Source: Bordetella hinzii LMG 13501 (GTDB taxonomy: Bacteria > Pseudomonadota > Gammaproteobacteria > Burkholderiales > Burkholderiaceae_B). From it: DNA of 56,815 nucleotides. Every line of letters starts with the position of its first letter. Position 1 is the first letter of the stretch. The DNA is taken from positions 1 through 56,815 of the forward strand of contig NZ_LRUJ01000032.1 of NCBI RefSeq assembly GCF_001548475.1. The letters run 5' to 3'. Below are positions 42,228 through 50,786 of this stretch, piece by piece. Both the position numbers and the translations under genes were made by a program. The notes under the pieces were generated by a model. That model made no database searches and was not told the origin of the DNA. It worked only from the letters and a program-made list of their open reading frames with translations.

Positions 42228-43151
42228 CTAGGCCGGCTCGATGTGCAGGTCCAGATCGCTGCGCGCCAGGGTGTCGCGCAAGGTGGGGGCCAGCTCTTCG
42301 GCCACGCTGCGCGCCGCGCGCGTGAGCGGGCGCGCCACCGAGGTGGCGACCATGAGCCGCGTCGACAGCTGGGGCGATCCCAGCGGCGTGGCGCGCAGGG
42401 TGCCAGCGCGCAATTCGCCGGCCACGGCCGGCAGCGCCAGCACGGTGTGGGCCGCGCCGGTGACGGCCACGGCCTTCATCAGGTCGAGGTCGTCCAGTTC
42501 GTACTCCACGTTGAGGCCCACGCGGGCGCGGGCGGCGGCCGCCTCCAGGGTGCGGCGCAGCCCGTGCGTGGCGCTGGGCAGGGCCAGCGGCAAGCCGGCC
42601 AGGGTCTGCATGTCGGCCCGCTGCAGGCGGGCCGGCGGCCGGGCCGAGATCAGGAACAGGCGCGCCTCGCCCAGGAAGTCCACGCCGATATGGCGCGAGC
42701 GCCGCGCGTCGTGCAGGATGGCGATGTCCAGGCGGCCGTCGACCAGCCATTCGTGCACATAGCCGCTATAGCCCGACAGGAAGTTCAGGCGCAGGCCGGG
42801 GTGGCGCGCGCGCAGGCGCTGGATGAGCGGCAGGCCCAGCAGCGACAGTATGGTCGGCGTCATGCCGATGCGCACCAGCCCGGTGACGGCCCGGTCGCTG
42901 TCGGCCAGCCCGGTCATGGCCAAGGCCAGTTCGCGCATCAAGGGCTGGATGCGCTGGCGGAAGGCCTCGCCCTCGGGCGTGAGCGACACGCCGCGCCCGT
43001 GGCGGTAGAACAGGCGGGCGCCGCAGCTTTCCTCCAGACGCTGGACCTGGCGGCCCAGCGCGGGCTGGGCCACGCCGATGACGCTGGCCGCGCGCGAGAA
43101 ACTGCCGTGCTCGGCCACGCTGAGAAAGTACTCCAGGCGTTTGATGTCCAT
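42228..43151 (-). CDS. LysR-family transcriptional regulator
   Basis: The 307-residue LTTR has an N-terminal HTH MDIKRLEYFLSVAEHGSFSR followed by QPALGRQVQRLE. The effector domain starts near GLVRIGMTPTILS. It is divergent from the ThDP-dependent enzyme gene at 43308, with a TxN11A-type palindrome at 43210-43224 in between, so it probably controls that gene and possibly the Bug gene downstream. Confidence 0.92.
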   Translation of the reverse strand: MDIKRLEYFLSVAEHGSFSRAASVIGVAQPALGRQVQRLEESCGARLFYRHGRGVSLTPEGEAFRQRIQPLMRELALAMTGLADSDRAVTGLVRIGMTPTILSLLGLPLIQRLRARHPGLRLNFLSGYSGYVHEWLVDGRLDIAILHDARRSRHIGVDFLGEARLFLISARPPARLQRADMQTLAGLPLALPSATHGLRRTLEAAAARARVGLNVEYELDDLDLMKAVAVTGAAHTVLALPAVAGELRAGTLRATPLGSPQLSTRLMVATSVARPLTRAARSVAEELAPTLRDTLARSDLDLHIEPA

Positions 43152-43209
43152 GCTTCGTCCTTGGCTTGGTCCATGGCGCCGATGATGCCTGGAATCGCCG
43201 CTTCAAGCC

Positions 43210-43224
43210 ATGCCCGGACGGCAT
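43210..43224. promoter_or_regulatory. LysR-type box between lysR and the ThDP enzyme gene
   Basis: ATGCC-CGGAC-GGCAT is a 15-bp inverted repeat containing the T-N11-A core of LTTR binding sites. It lies 59 bp before the LysR start and 84 bp before the chosen start of the divergent gene. Confidence 0.45.
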
Positions 43225-43307
43225 AGCTGATAACGGGCAGGGGATATTGAAGCCGGCCGCCGGCCGAGCCCAGAATGCGGTCCATCTCTTTTGCCCTGCG
43301 CCCCGCC

Positions 43308-44927
43308 ATGCTCCAGACTTCTTCGCACGCCTTGCTCAACGTCCTTGCCGCCAACGGCGTGGACCGCGTTTTTCTCGTCCCCGGGGAGAGCTATCTCGGC
43401 ATCCTGGATGCCCTGGTGGATTTCCCGGGCATCGACACCGTGACCTGCCGGCATGAGGGCGGGGCCGGGTATATGGCCGTGGCCGATGCGCGGCTGACCG
43501 GCCGCCCCGGAGTGGCCCTGGTCAGCCGGGGCCCGGGCATGAGCAACGCCGCCATCGCGGTGCATACGGCGCAGCAGGATGCCGTGCCCCTCATCATGGT
43601 GGTGGGCCAGGTGGCCAAGAAGGATTTGCGGCGCGAAGCCTTCCAGGAGATCGACTACCAGAAAATGTTCGGGGATATCGCCAAATGGGTCTTCGAGCCC
43701 ACCGAGCCGGCGCAATTGGCCGAGGCGGCGTTCAAGGCCGTGCGCATGGCGACCTCGGGCACGCCGGGGCCGGTCGTGCTGGTCATTCCCGAGGACATCC
43801 AGCAGCAGGAGGCCGCGCAGCCTGCCTGGCGGGCGGTGCCCCATGCGGCCAGCCTGCCCGACGCCGCGGCCATGGATGCCCTGGTGCATGACCTGACGCG
43901 GGCGCGGCGTCCGCTGCTGATCGCCGGCGGCGCCCTGGAGGCCGGGCAGGGCCGCGAGGCGCTGTTGGCGCTGGCGCAGGCCTGGTCCCTGCCGGTGGCG
44001 GTGTCCTTCCGCCGCCATGACCTCTTTCCGAACACGCATCCGCAGTATGTCGGCGAACTGGGCCTGGCCAATCCGGCCGCGCAGATCGCCGCGTTCGAGG
44101 AGGCGGATTTTATCCTGGCGCTGGGCACCCGCCTGGGCGATATCCCGACCCAGGGCTATGCTTTTCCGGCGCTGCCCAGGCCGGCTCAGACCTTGGCGCA
44201 TTGCTACCCCGACCCGCATATCGTCGGCCTGAACCATGCCGCCGACCATGGCCTGGTCTGCAGCCCGCAGGCGCTGGCGCGCGCCCTGGCCGGGCGGGCC
44301 GGGCAGGCGCCGGCCGACCGGCAGGCCTGGATCGCCCGCTTGCGCGGCTTGCACGAGGCGCGCGCGGCCTGGCCCGATCGCGTCCCGCAGGACGGCGTGG
44401 ATTTCACGGCCGTGGTGCGCAGCGTCGCGCGCCAGGCGCCGGCCGACCTCGCCGTCTGCCTGGACGCGGGCACGTTTGCCGCGCCGGTCTATCGGCATTT
44501 TCCTTTTGTGCCTGCGCAGCGCCTGATGTCGCCGATCGCCGGGGCCATGGGCTATGGCGTGCCCGCGGCCCTCGCCACGGCCCTGCGCGGGCGGCGCGCG
44601 GTCTGTATGGTGGGAGACGGCGGCCTGTTGATGACGGGCAATGAAATGATCCTGGCGGCGCAGCGCCGCCTGCCCATCCTGTTCATTCTCTCCAACAATG
44701 GCAGCTATGCGTCCATCCGCATCCACCAGGAGCGGCACTACCCCGGCCGCGTGAGCGGCACCACGCTGTCGAATCCGGATTTCATGGCGCTGGCGCGCGC
44801 CTACGGCATGCCTGCGCAGCGCATCACGCAGGCCGCGCAGATCGATGCGGCCATTGCGCAGGGGCTGCGCGCCGAGGGACCGGTATTCATCGAGGTGGCG
44901 AGCAGCCTGGCCAGCGTACTGCCCTGA
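43308..44927 (+). CDS. ThDP-dependent enzyme, acetolactate-synthase-like
   Basis: This 539-residue enzyme has three ThDP-enzyme domains. The N-terminal domain has the catalytic Glu in CRHEGGAGYMA, the central domain is Rossmann-like, and the C-terminal domain has the ThDP motif VGDGGLLMTGNEMILAAQRR ending with LSNNGSYASIR. It is closest in style to the acetolactate synthase/benzoylformate decarboxylase/oxalyl-CoA decarboxylase group and probably decarboxylates or condenses a 2-keto acid. An earlier ATG at 43275 is possible, but alignment favours 43308. It is divergent from a LysR gene and not beside an ilvN gene, so a biosynthetic acetolactate synthase is unlikely. Confidence 0.85.
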   Translation: MLQTSSHALLNVLAANGVDRVFLVPGESYLGILDALVDFPGIDTVTCRHEGGAGYMAVADARLTGRPGVALVSRGPGMSNAAIAVHTAQQDAVPLIMVVGQVAKKDLRREAFQEIDYQKMFGDIAKWVFEPTEPAQLAEAAFKAVRMATSGTPGPVVLVIPEDIQQQEAAQPAWRAVPHAASLPDAAAMDALVHDLTRARRPLLIAGGALEAGQGREALLALAQAWSLPVAVSFRRHDLFPNTHPQYVGELGLANPAAQIAAFEEADFILALGTRLGDIPTQGYAFPALPRPAQTLAHCYPDPHIVGLNHAADHGLVCSPQALARALAGRAGQAPADRQAWIARLRGLHEARAAWPDRVPQDGVDFTAVVRSVARQAPADLAVCLDAGTFAAPVYRHFPFVPAQRLMSPIAGAMGYGVPAALATALRGRRAVCMVGDGGLLMTGNEMILAAQRRLPILFILSNNGSYASIRIHQERHYPGRVSGTTLSNPDFMALARAYGMPAQRITQAAQIDAAIAQGLRAEGPVFIEVASSLASVLP

Positions 44928-44987
44928 TGGCGCCCCAGGCCTGCCATGCCCGCCTTGAACGCTGGCGCGTTACCGTGGCGGCGGGCG

Positions 44988-45009
44988 CTCACGCCGCCTG
45001 CGGCGTGAG
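44988..45009. terminator. Hairpin between convergent ThDP-enzyme and MFS genes
   Basis: CTCACGCCG-CCTG-CGGCGTGAG is a perfect 9-bp stem with a 4-base loop that includes the MFS stop codon. There is no T-run on either side, so its role as a bidirectional end is only plausible. Confidence 0.35.
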
Positions 45010-46362
45010 TCTGGCCGGGGTGTCGATGCGGCGGAACACCAGGGCGGAGGCCAGCGTGACCGCGCCGGTGACGGCGAAGGCGATGCGGAAGGCGTTGGCG
45101 GCATCGCCGCCGGCGGCGAACAGCGAGACCAGGCCGCCGCCGATGGTCACGCCCAGGCCGATGGCCAGCATCTGCACCATGGAGAACAGGCTGTTGCCGC
45201 TGCCGGCGTCGCGGGGCGGCAGGCCCTTGAGCGTCACGCCGTTCATGGCGGCGAACTGCATGGAGTTGCTGGCGCCGAAGAGGCACAGCACGGCGATTTC
45301 CACCCACAGCGGGGTGACGGGCGAGAAAGTGGCGAAGGCCGCGATGGAGGCGCCCACGATGACCGTGTTCCAGATCAGGAAGCTGGTGTAGCCGTAGCGC
45401 TTGAGCAGGGGGGCGATCCAGCTCTTGGCGATGGCCCCGGACACGGCGGCCGGCAGCAGCATCAGGCCGGAGTGCAGGGGGCTGTAGCCCAGCTGCAATT
45501 GCATCAGCAGCGGCAGCAGAAAGGGCACGGCGCTCGAACCGATGCGACAGACCAGGTTGCCCGCCAGCCCGACGCTGAAGTTGGGCGCCTGGAACAGGCT
45601 GAGACGAAAGAGCGGATCGGGGTGGCGCCGCGCATGCCAGATATAGGCCGCCACGGACAGCAGGCTCAGGGCCAGCAGCAGGCCGGCGGTGAGCAGGCGG
45701 TTCGAAGACGCCGGACCTTCCAGCGCCAGCGAAAAACTCACCATGCACAGCGATAGCAGGACGCCGCCCAGCCAGTCGAAGCGAGGCGCATCCGGCAGGC
45801 TGTCGTCGGGCAGGTATTTCCATACCGCCACCAGGCCGATGGCGCCGACGGGCACGTTGATCAGGAAGATGGTGTGCCAGGTCATGGATTGCACGAACCA
45901 GCCGCCCAGGGTGGGCCCGACGATGGGACCGACCTGGCCGGCGATGGAAATCATGGCCAGCGCGGCCACATAGGCCTCGCCGCGGATGGCGCGCAGCACG
46001 GCCAGGCGGCCCACCGGCAGCAGCATGGCGCCGCCCACGCCTTGCACCACGCGCGCGGCGACCAATTGCGGCAGGGATTGCGACAGGGCGCAGAAGATCG
46101 ATCCCAGCACGAACAGCAGGATGGAGACAAAATAGACCCGGCGTGAGCCGAAACGGTCGGACAGCCAGCCCGAGGCCGGGGTGAGCAGGGCCATGGTCAA
46201 GGTGTAGGCCACCACCACGGGATGCATCTCCAAGGCCGACACGCCCAGGCTGCCGGCCATCGACGGCAAGGCCGTGTTGATGATGGTGGTATCGAGCGCC
46301 TGCATGAAAAAACCGCCTGCTACGGTCCATAGCATGGCGGTGTGAGCGGAAGACTTGGGCAT
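44989..46362 (-). CDS. MFS multidrug exporter, DHA2 (EmrB/QacA-like) family
   Basis: The 457-residue protein has about 14 membrane helices. It carries the DHA2 hallmark ALDTTIINTALPSMAGSLG in helix 1, the loop GWLSDRFGSRRVYF after helix 2, and the motif C-like region GQVGPIVGPTLGGWFV. Members export drugs or hydrophobic compounds by proton antiport. An alternative start at 46395 adds 11 residues. It is divergent from a LysR gene at 46491, the usual arrangement for inducible exporters. Confidence 0.9.
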   Translation of the reverse strand: MPKSSAHTAMLWTVAGGFFMQALDTTIINTALPSMAGSLGVSALEMHPVVVAYTLTMALLTPASGWLSDRFGSRRVYFVSILLFVLGSIFCALSQSLPQLVAARVVQGVGGAMLLPVGRLAVLRAIRGEAYVAALAMISIAGQVGPIVGPTLGGWFVQSMTWHTIFLINVPVGAIGLVAVWKYLPDDSLPDAPRFDWLGGVLLSLCMVSFSLALEGPASSNRLLTAGLLLALSLLSVAAYIWHARRHPDPLFRLSLFQAPNFSVGLAGNLVCRIGSSAVPFLLPLLMQLQLGYSPLHSGLMLLPAAVSGAIAKSWIAPLLKRYGYTSFLIWNTVIVGASIAAFATFSPVTPLWVEIAVLCLFGASNSMQFAAMNGVTLKGLPPRDAGSGNSLFSMVQMLAIGLGVTIGGGLVSLFAAGGDAANAFRIAFAVTGAVTLASALVFRRIDTPARLTPQAA

Positions 46363-46467
46363 GAACAACAGGGGTCCTGAAGACGGGCAAAGCACGTGGC
46401 GCCGTGCGGTATTGCCATTCTAGTGAGCGATGGTCTATCGGGATATCCGTTAGGTACACTTACTGCT

Positions 46468-46482
46468 ATCGAAATTCTCGAT
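46468..46482. promoter_or_regulatory. LysR-type box between the MFS and lysR genes
   Basis: ATCGA-AATTC-TCGAT is a perfect 5+5 inverted repeat containing a T-N11-A core, 8 bp before the lysR ATG and about 105 bp before the MFS start. This close position would suit negative autoregulation. Confidence 0.5.
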
Positions 46483-46490
46483 GATCCCCC

Positions 46491-47351
46491 ATGCTCAACC
46501 CTGTCTGGCTGCATACCTTTGCGACGGTGGCCGCGTCGCACAGCTTCTCGGCCGCCGGCCGGGCGCTGGGCCTGACCCAGTCCACGGTCAGCGAGCACAT
46601 CCGCCGCCTGGAAAGCACGGTGGGGCGGCGCCTGTTCACGCGCGACACCCATACGGTGGCCCTCACGCCCGACGGCGAAGCCATGCTTGTCCATGCGCGG
46701 GTCATCCTGGAGGCCATGGCCCATGCGGAGTCGCAGTTCCGCTCGCCGCGGCTGCGCGGCCGGGTGCGGCTGGGCTGTTCCGACGATATTGCCCTGGGCC
46801 CCTTGCCGGGCATCCTGGCCGCCTTCCGCAATGCCCATCCGGACGTGGAGCTGCAGATCACCATCGCCATGACGGGCAGGCTGTATGAATTGCTGGACGC
46901 CGGCGCCATCGACCTGCTGGTGGGCAAGCGGCGGCTGGGCGATACGCGCGGCACGCGGCTGTTCACCAGCCATCTGCAATGGATCGCGCGCAGCGGCACC
47001 GAGGTGGATCTGGGCCAGCCGTTGCCCCTGGTGCTGGCGGCCGAGCCCAGCGTGACGCGCTCGGTGGTGCTCGACGCCCTGGCCGTGGCCGGCGCCAGCT
47101 GGCGCATCGTGTGCACCAGCAGCTCGCTGGCCGGCAGCAGCGCGGCCGCCCGCGGCGGCCTGGGGCTGACCGTGAGGCCGCAATTCATGAGCGGGCGCGG
47201 GCTGGCGCCGCCGGTCAATGCCGCGCGGCTGCCGTCCTTGCCCGACGTGGAGTTCGTCACCCTGGGGGCGGCCCGCCTGAGCCGTCCGGCCGAGACCCTG
47301 CTGCAGATCCTGCGCGACAGCGAGCTGCGCGGCGACTGGGCGACGGTCTAA
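46491..47351 (+). CDS. LysR-family transcriptional regulator
   Basis: This 286-residue LTTR has an HTH (MLNPVWLHTFATVAASHSFS and LTQSTVSEHIRRLE) and an effector domain from GRVRLGCSDDIALG. It is divergent from the DHA2 exporter gene and convergent with a Bug gene, whose stop codon overlaps its own. It likely controls the exporter. Confidence 0.92.
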   Translation: MLNPVWLHTFATVAASHSFSAAGRALGLTQSTVSEHIRRLESTVGRRLFTRDTHTVALTPDGEAMLVHARVILEAMAHAESQFRSPRLRGRVRLGCSDDIALGPLPGILAAFRNAHPDVELQITIAMTGRLYELLDAGAIDLLVGKRRLGDTRGTRLFTSHLQWIARSGTEVDLGQPLPLVLAAEPSVTRSVVLDALAVAGASWRIVCTSSSLAGSSAAARGGLGLTVRPQFMSGRGLAPPVNAARLPSLPDVEFVTLGAARLSRPAETLLQILRDSELRGDWATV

Positions 47352-48301
47352 TCGGCCTTCAGGCCCGCCTCTTCGATCAACGGCCCCCATTTCTTGCGCT
47401 CGCTCTGCGCGAAGGCGGCCAGCTCTCCCGGCGAGCCGCCGGCCGGTTCATGGCCCAGTTCCAGCAGGCGCTTGCGCACCTCGGGCCGCTCCAGGATGCG
47501 GGCGAGCTGTCCGTTCAAGGTCTTGATGACGGCCGGTGGCGTGCCGTGCGGGGCGAAGAGCGCGTTCCAGGCGATGACCTGGAAGCCCGTCACGCCTTCG
47601 CTGGCCGCCGCCGGCACGCCGGGCAGCAATTCGCTGGGCTTGAGCGAGGTGACGGCCAGGGGCTTGAGCTTGCCGCTGTCGATGAAGGAGCGCGCGGCGC
47701 TGATGGTGTCGATGCCCAGGGCCACGCGGCCGCCGAGCAGGTCGGTCATCGCCGTGGCCGAACCTTTGTAGGGGATGCCGGAGATGCGGGTGGTGCTTTG
47801 CTTTTCCAGCAATTCGAGGACCAGGCGGGCGGTCGTGCTGGGCAGGCCGACGTCCACGCTGTCGGGCTTGGCGCGCGAGGCCTTGAGCAAGTCTTGCAGA
47901 TTGCGATAGGGCGAGCCGGCTGGCGCGAGAAAGACCATGGGAAAGGAGCTGACCAGCATGACCGGGTCGAAGTCTTTCTCCGGATTGAAGTTCAGGTTGC
48001 TGTAGAGGAATTGATTCAGGACATGGGTGGCGTTGGTGCCCATGACCAGCGTGTAGCCGTCGGGCGCGGCGCGCGCGACTTCGGAGGCGCCGATGTTGCC
48101 GCCGGCGCCCGGGCGGTTCTCGATCACAAAACTCTGGCCCAGCGCGCGGGCCAGGTGCTCGGCCAGAAAGCGCGTGGCGACATCCGTGCCCTGGCCGGCC
48201 TGGTAGGGCACGATCACGCGCACGGGACGGCTGGGATAGGTATCGGCCATGGCGGGCCAGGACAGCGTTGCCATACATACCGCGATAAGCAGTCGTTTCA
48301 T
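47348..48301 (-). CDS. Bug-family periplasmic solute receptor
   Basis: The 317-residue TctC-like receptor has a signal peptide (MKRLLIAVCMATLSWPAMA). The landmarks are YPSRPVRVIVPYQAGQGTD, the ENRPGAGGNIG loop, PDGYTLVMG and GIPYKGSATAMTDLLGGRV. The start follows CAGGAGACACCG. It is the last gene of the acyl-CoA ligase - hydratase - CoA-transferase operon, 54 bp after the transferase, so it probably supplies the acid that those enzymes degrade. Confidence 0.93.
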   Translation of the reverse strand: MKRLLIAVCMATLSWPAMADTYPSRPVRVIVPYQAGQGTDVATRFLAEHLARALGQSFVIENRPGAGGNIGASEVARAAPDGYTLVMGTNATHVLNQFLYSNLNFNPEKDFDPVMLVSSFPMVFLAPAGSPYRNLQDLLKASRAKPDSVDVGLPSTTARLVLELLEKQSTTRISGIPYKGSATAMTDLLGGRVALGIDTISAARSFIDSGKLKPLAVTSLKPSELLPGVPAAASEGVTGFQVIAWNALFAPHGTPPAVIKTLNGQLARILERPEVRKRLLELGHEPAGGSPGELAAFAQSERKKWGPLIEEAGLKAD

Positions 48302-48355
48302 CGGTGTCTCCTGGTGGATATAGGCTTGTTGTTGTGTGTGCCTGCCGCCGCGCGC

Positions 48356-49564
48356 TCAGGGAGCGCGTGGCAGCACGCCGCTGTCGCGCAGCCGCGCGAT
48401 GCGTTCGGGGCCCAAGCCGGCCTCGGTCAAGATTTCCTCGGTGTGTTCGGCGTAGCGCGGCGGCGCGCCGCCGGGGCGGCCGGGCGTGCGCGCCAAGGCG
48501 ACCGGCGGGCCGATGCCGTGATAGTCCCGCGCATGGACGCGCATATCGGCCGCATGCGCCTGCTCGAAAGCTTCCGGCACGGTATTGACCGGACCGGCAG
48601 GCACGCCGGCGCGCATCAGCTCCTGGCATAGCGCCTGGCGTTCGCGCATGGCCAGCGCGCCCTCGATGGCCGCGCGCAAGCTGTCGCGGTGGGCCAGGCG
48701 GGCGGCGTTGCTGGCGTAGCGCGCATCGTCCTTCAGCGCATGCAGGCCCAGGCATTCGCAGAAGCGCCGGAACTGCCTGTCGTTGACGATGCCCAGGAAG
48801 ACCAGGCCGTCGCGGCAGGCGAATTTGTCGTAGGGCGCGATATTGGGGTGGGCGCTGCCCAGCAGGCCAGGCGCCTTGCCCGAATGCATCCAGTTGGCGG
48901 CATGCGGCACGAGCAGGCTCAGCGCGCTGCGAAACAAGGTGGCTTCGACGCGCTGGCCGCGTCCGCTGGCGGCGCGCTCGAACAGGGCCATGAGAATGCC
49001 GGACATGGCGGTGTAGCCGGTCAGGTGGTCGACGATGGGCACGCCGATGCGGGTCGGGCCGCTGTCCGGTTCGCCATTGACGCTCATCAGGCCGCACATG
49101 GCCTGCAGGATGGCGTCATAGCCGGGCAGGCCGCCCAGGGGGCCGCCGGCGCCGAAGCCCGAAATGGCGCAATAGACCAGGCGTGGAAAGCGCGGGCGCA
49201 GCACGGTCTCGTAATCCAGCTGCCAGCGCGCCATGGTGCCCGGCAGGAAGTTCTCGACCAGCACGTCGGCGTTGTGCAGCAGGGCCAGCAGCAGCTCGCG
49301 GCCCTCGGGATGGGCCAAGTCCAGCGCGAGCGCGCGCTTGCCGCGGTTGACGGCGCTGAAATAGGCGGCGTCGCCGGTGGCGGTGAAGGGCGGGCCCAGG
49401 CCGCGGGTTTCGTCGCCGGCAGGCGGCTCTATCTTGATGACATCGGCGCCATGGTCGGCCAGCATCTGCGTGCACAGCGGCCCGGCCAGTACGCGGGACA
49501 GGTCGATGACGCGCACGCCCGCCAGGGCGCCCTGGCGGGAGGGGTGTTCGGAAGCATCGGGCAT
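48356..49564 (-). CDS. Class III (CaiB/BaiF) CoA transferase
   Basis: This 402-residue enzyme of the formyl-CoA transferase family has the N-terminal GVRVIDLSRVLAGPLCTQML and the loop VNRGKRALALDL. The catalytic Asp150 is in GGLPGYDAIL. It moves CoA between carboxylic acids. The ATG at 49564 is chosen because family homology begins within 15 residues of it; the frame continues spuriously to 49801. In the operon it could activate the substrate in exchange for a product CoA ester. Confidence 0.92.
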   Translation of the reverse strand: MPDASEHPSRQGALAGVRVIDLSRVLAGPLCTQMLADHGADVIKIEPPAGDETRGLGPPFTATGDAAYFSAVNRGKRALALDLAHPEGRELLLALLHNADVLVENFLPGTMARWQLDYETVLRPRFPRLVYCAISGFGAGGPLGGLPGYDAILQAMCGLMSVNGEPDSGPTRIGVPIVDHLTGYTAMSGILMALFERAASGRGQRVEATLFRSALSLLVPHAANWMHSGKAPGLLGSAHPNIAPYDKFACRDGLVFLGIVNDRQFRRFCECLGLHALKDDARYASNAARLAHRDSLRAAIEGALAMRERQALCQELMRAGVPAGPVNTVPEAFEQAHAADMRVHARDYHGIGPPVALARTPGRPGGAPPRYAEHTEEILTEAGLGPERIARLRDSGVLPRAP

Positions 49565-49623
49565 GGCCGCTACCTCACGGAGTCGTGCCCCGGCCGGCGG
49601 GCCGGGACGGTCAAGGGAGGCGC

Positions 49624-50769
49624 TCAGCCGCGCGAGGGCAGTTCGACCACGCCGGTGCCCAGCACCGAGAGTTCGTCGTCCTGGTTGCGGGCCTCCTGTT
49701 CGATCTCGACCAGATGCTTGCCGTCCTCGATGTACTTGCGCTTGACCCGCCCCTTGAAGAACAGCATGTCGCCCTCCGGATTGTGGCGGCGGATCTTGCA
49801 ATGCGATTTGCGCAGGAAACCGTCGTCGCCCATCCAGTTGGTGAGGTGATGGGTCAGCCAGGAATTGCGCTCGGGGCCATAGTCGTAGGCGCCAGGCGCG
49901 CCCACTTCAAGGGCGAAGTCTTCTTCCCAGTGCACGCGCTCGGGCACGTCCGGGATGCCGAAGCGGTTGGTGATGCCCACGCCGGGGTGGGCGTCGATCA
50001 GCTGCCAGGCCAGCTTGTTGGCGCGGATATACAGGCCGCCCCAGCCTTGGGCGAAGGCGATGAAGCCGGTGACGGTCATCGGGCCCTTGAAGAGCACGGG
50101 CAGTTCTTCGCCCTCGGTCACGTCCTCCCAGTAGCGCGTGCGCGCGCCGCGCACGTCTTCGTGGGCGTAGAGCTTGTAGGCCTCGCGGATCTCTTCGGGG
50201 GTGTAGCGGCGCGGTTCGCGCGCGCGCACTTCTTTGTACTTGCTGCCTTGTTCGCGGGCGTGGTCGCGCTCGGTGCGGAAGCACCAGCTGTCGGCCTCGG
50301 CCACTTTGTCGCCCTGCTGGTTGAAGAAGTCCACGTGGTAGATCTGCTGCACGGCGCGGCCGGCAAAGCGGGTCTCGTGTTCGATGAGGTCCTTCAGATA
50401 GGCTTCGGTGGAGATGACGTCGTTGCGCCGCACGGGCTGGTGCCAGGTCCAGTCGGCGCCCGACCACATGGCGTGCACGCCGGGCAGGCCGCCCACATAG
50501 CCCGAGACGATGCGGCTGGTGGAGAACAGGAAGCTGGGCAGGGCGATGATGCCGCCGTGGCGGGTGTTGGCGGCGTACTCGGGATCGCACCACAGCGGGT
50601 TGTCGTCGCCGATGCCATGGGCGTAGTGGCGGATGTTGTCGCGCGTGGCCTCGTAGCACCACGGTTCGGCGGTGGCGCCTATCTTCTGGCCGATACGCGC
50701 GCGCAGTTCGTCCAGGCCGCGCTCGGTGATCTTGGGAAAGCTTCGGGGGGGTTGCGTCTGGGTCAGCAT
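49624..50769 (-). CDS. Double-hotdog acyl-CoA hydratase/dehydratase (MaoC/FAS1-like)
   Basis: The 381-residue protein consists of two hotdog domains. The N-terminal FAS1-like dehydratase domain (about 15-175) contains YAHGIGDDNPLWCDPEY and HAMWSGADWTW. The C-terminal domain (about 215-370) contains the region FIAFAQGWGGLYIRANKLAW. It resembles mesaconyl-CoA-hydratase-type and related two-domain MaoC proteins. It probably adds or removes water on an unsaturated acyl-CoA. It lies 17 bp after the acyl-CoA ligase gene, with GGAGA before the ATG. Confidence 0.82.
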   Translation of the reverse strand: MLTQTQPPRSFPKITERGLDELRARIGQKIGATAEPWCYEATRDNIRHYAHGIGDDNPLWCDPEYAANTRHGGIIALPSFLFSTSRIVSGYVGGLPGVHAMWSGADWTWHQPVRRNDVISTEAYLKDLIEHETRFAGRAVQQIYHVDFFNQQGDKVAEADSWCFRTERDHAREQGSKYKEVRAREPRRYTPEEIREAYKLYAHEDVRGARTRYWEDVTEGEELPVLFKGPMTVTGFIAFAQGWGGLYIRANKLAWQLIDAHPGVGITNRFGIPDVPERVHWEEDFALEVGAPGAYDYGPERNSWLTHHLTNWMGDDGFLRKSHCKIRRHNPEGDMLFFKGRVKRKYIEDGKHLVEIEQEARNQDDELSVLGTGVVELPSRG

Positions 50770-50786
50770 GATGTCTCCGTGGGTTG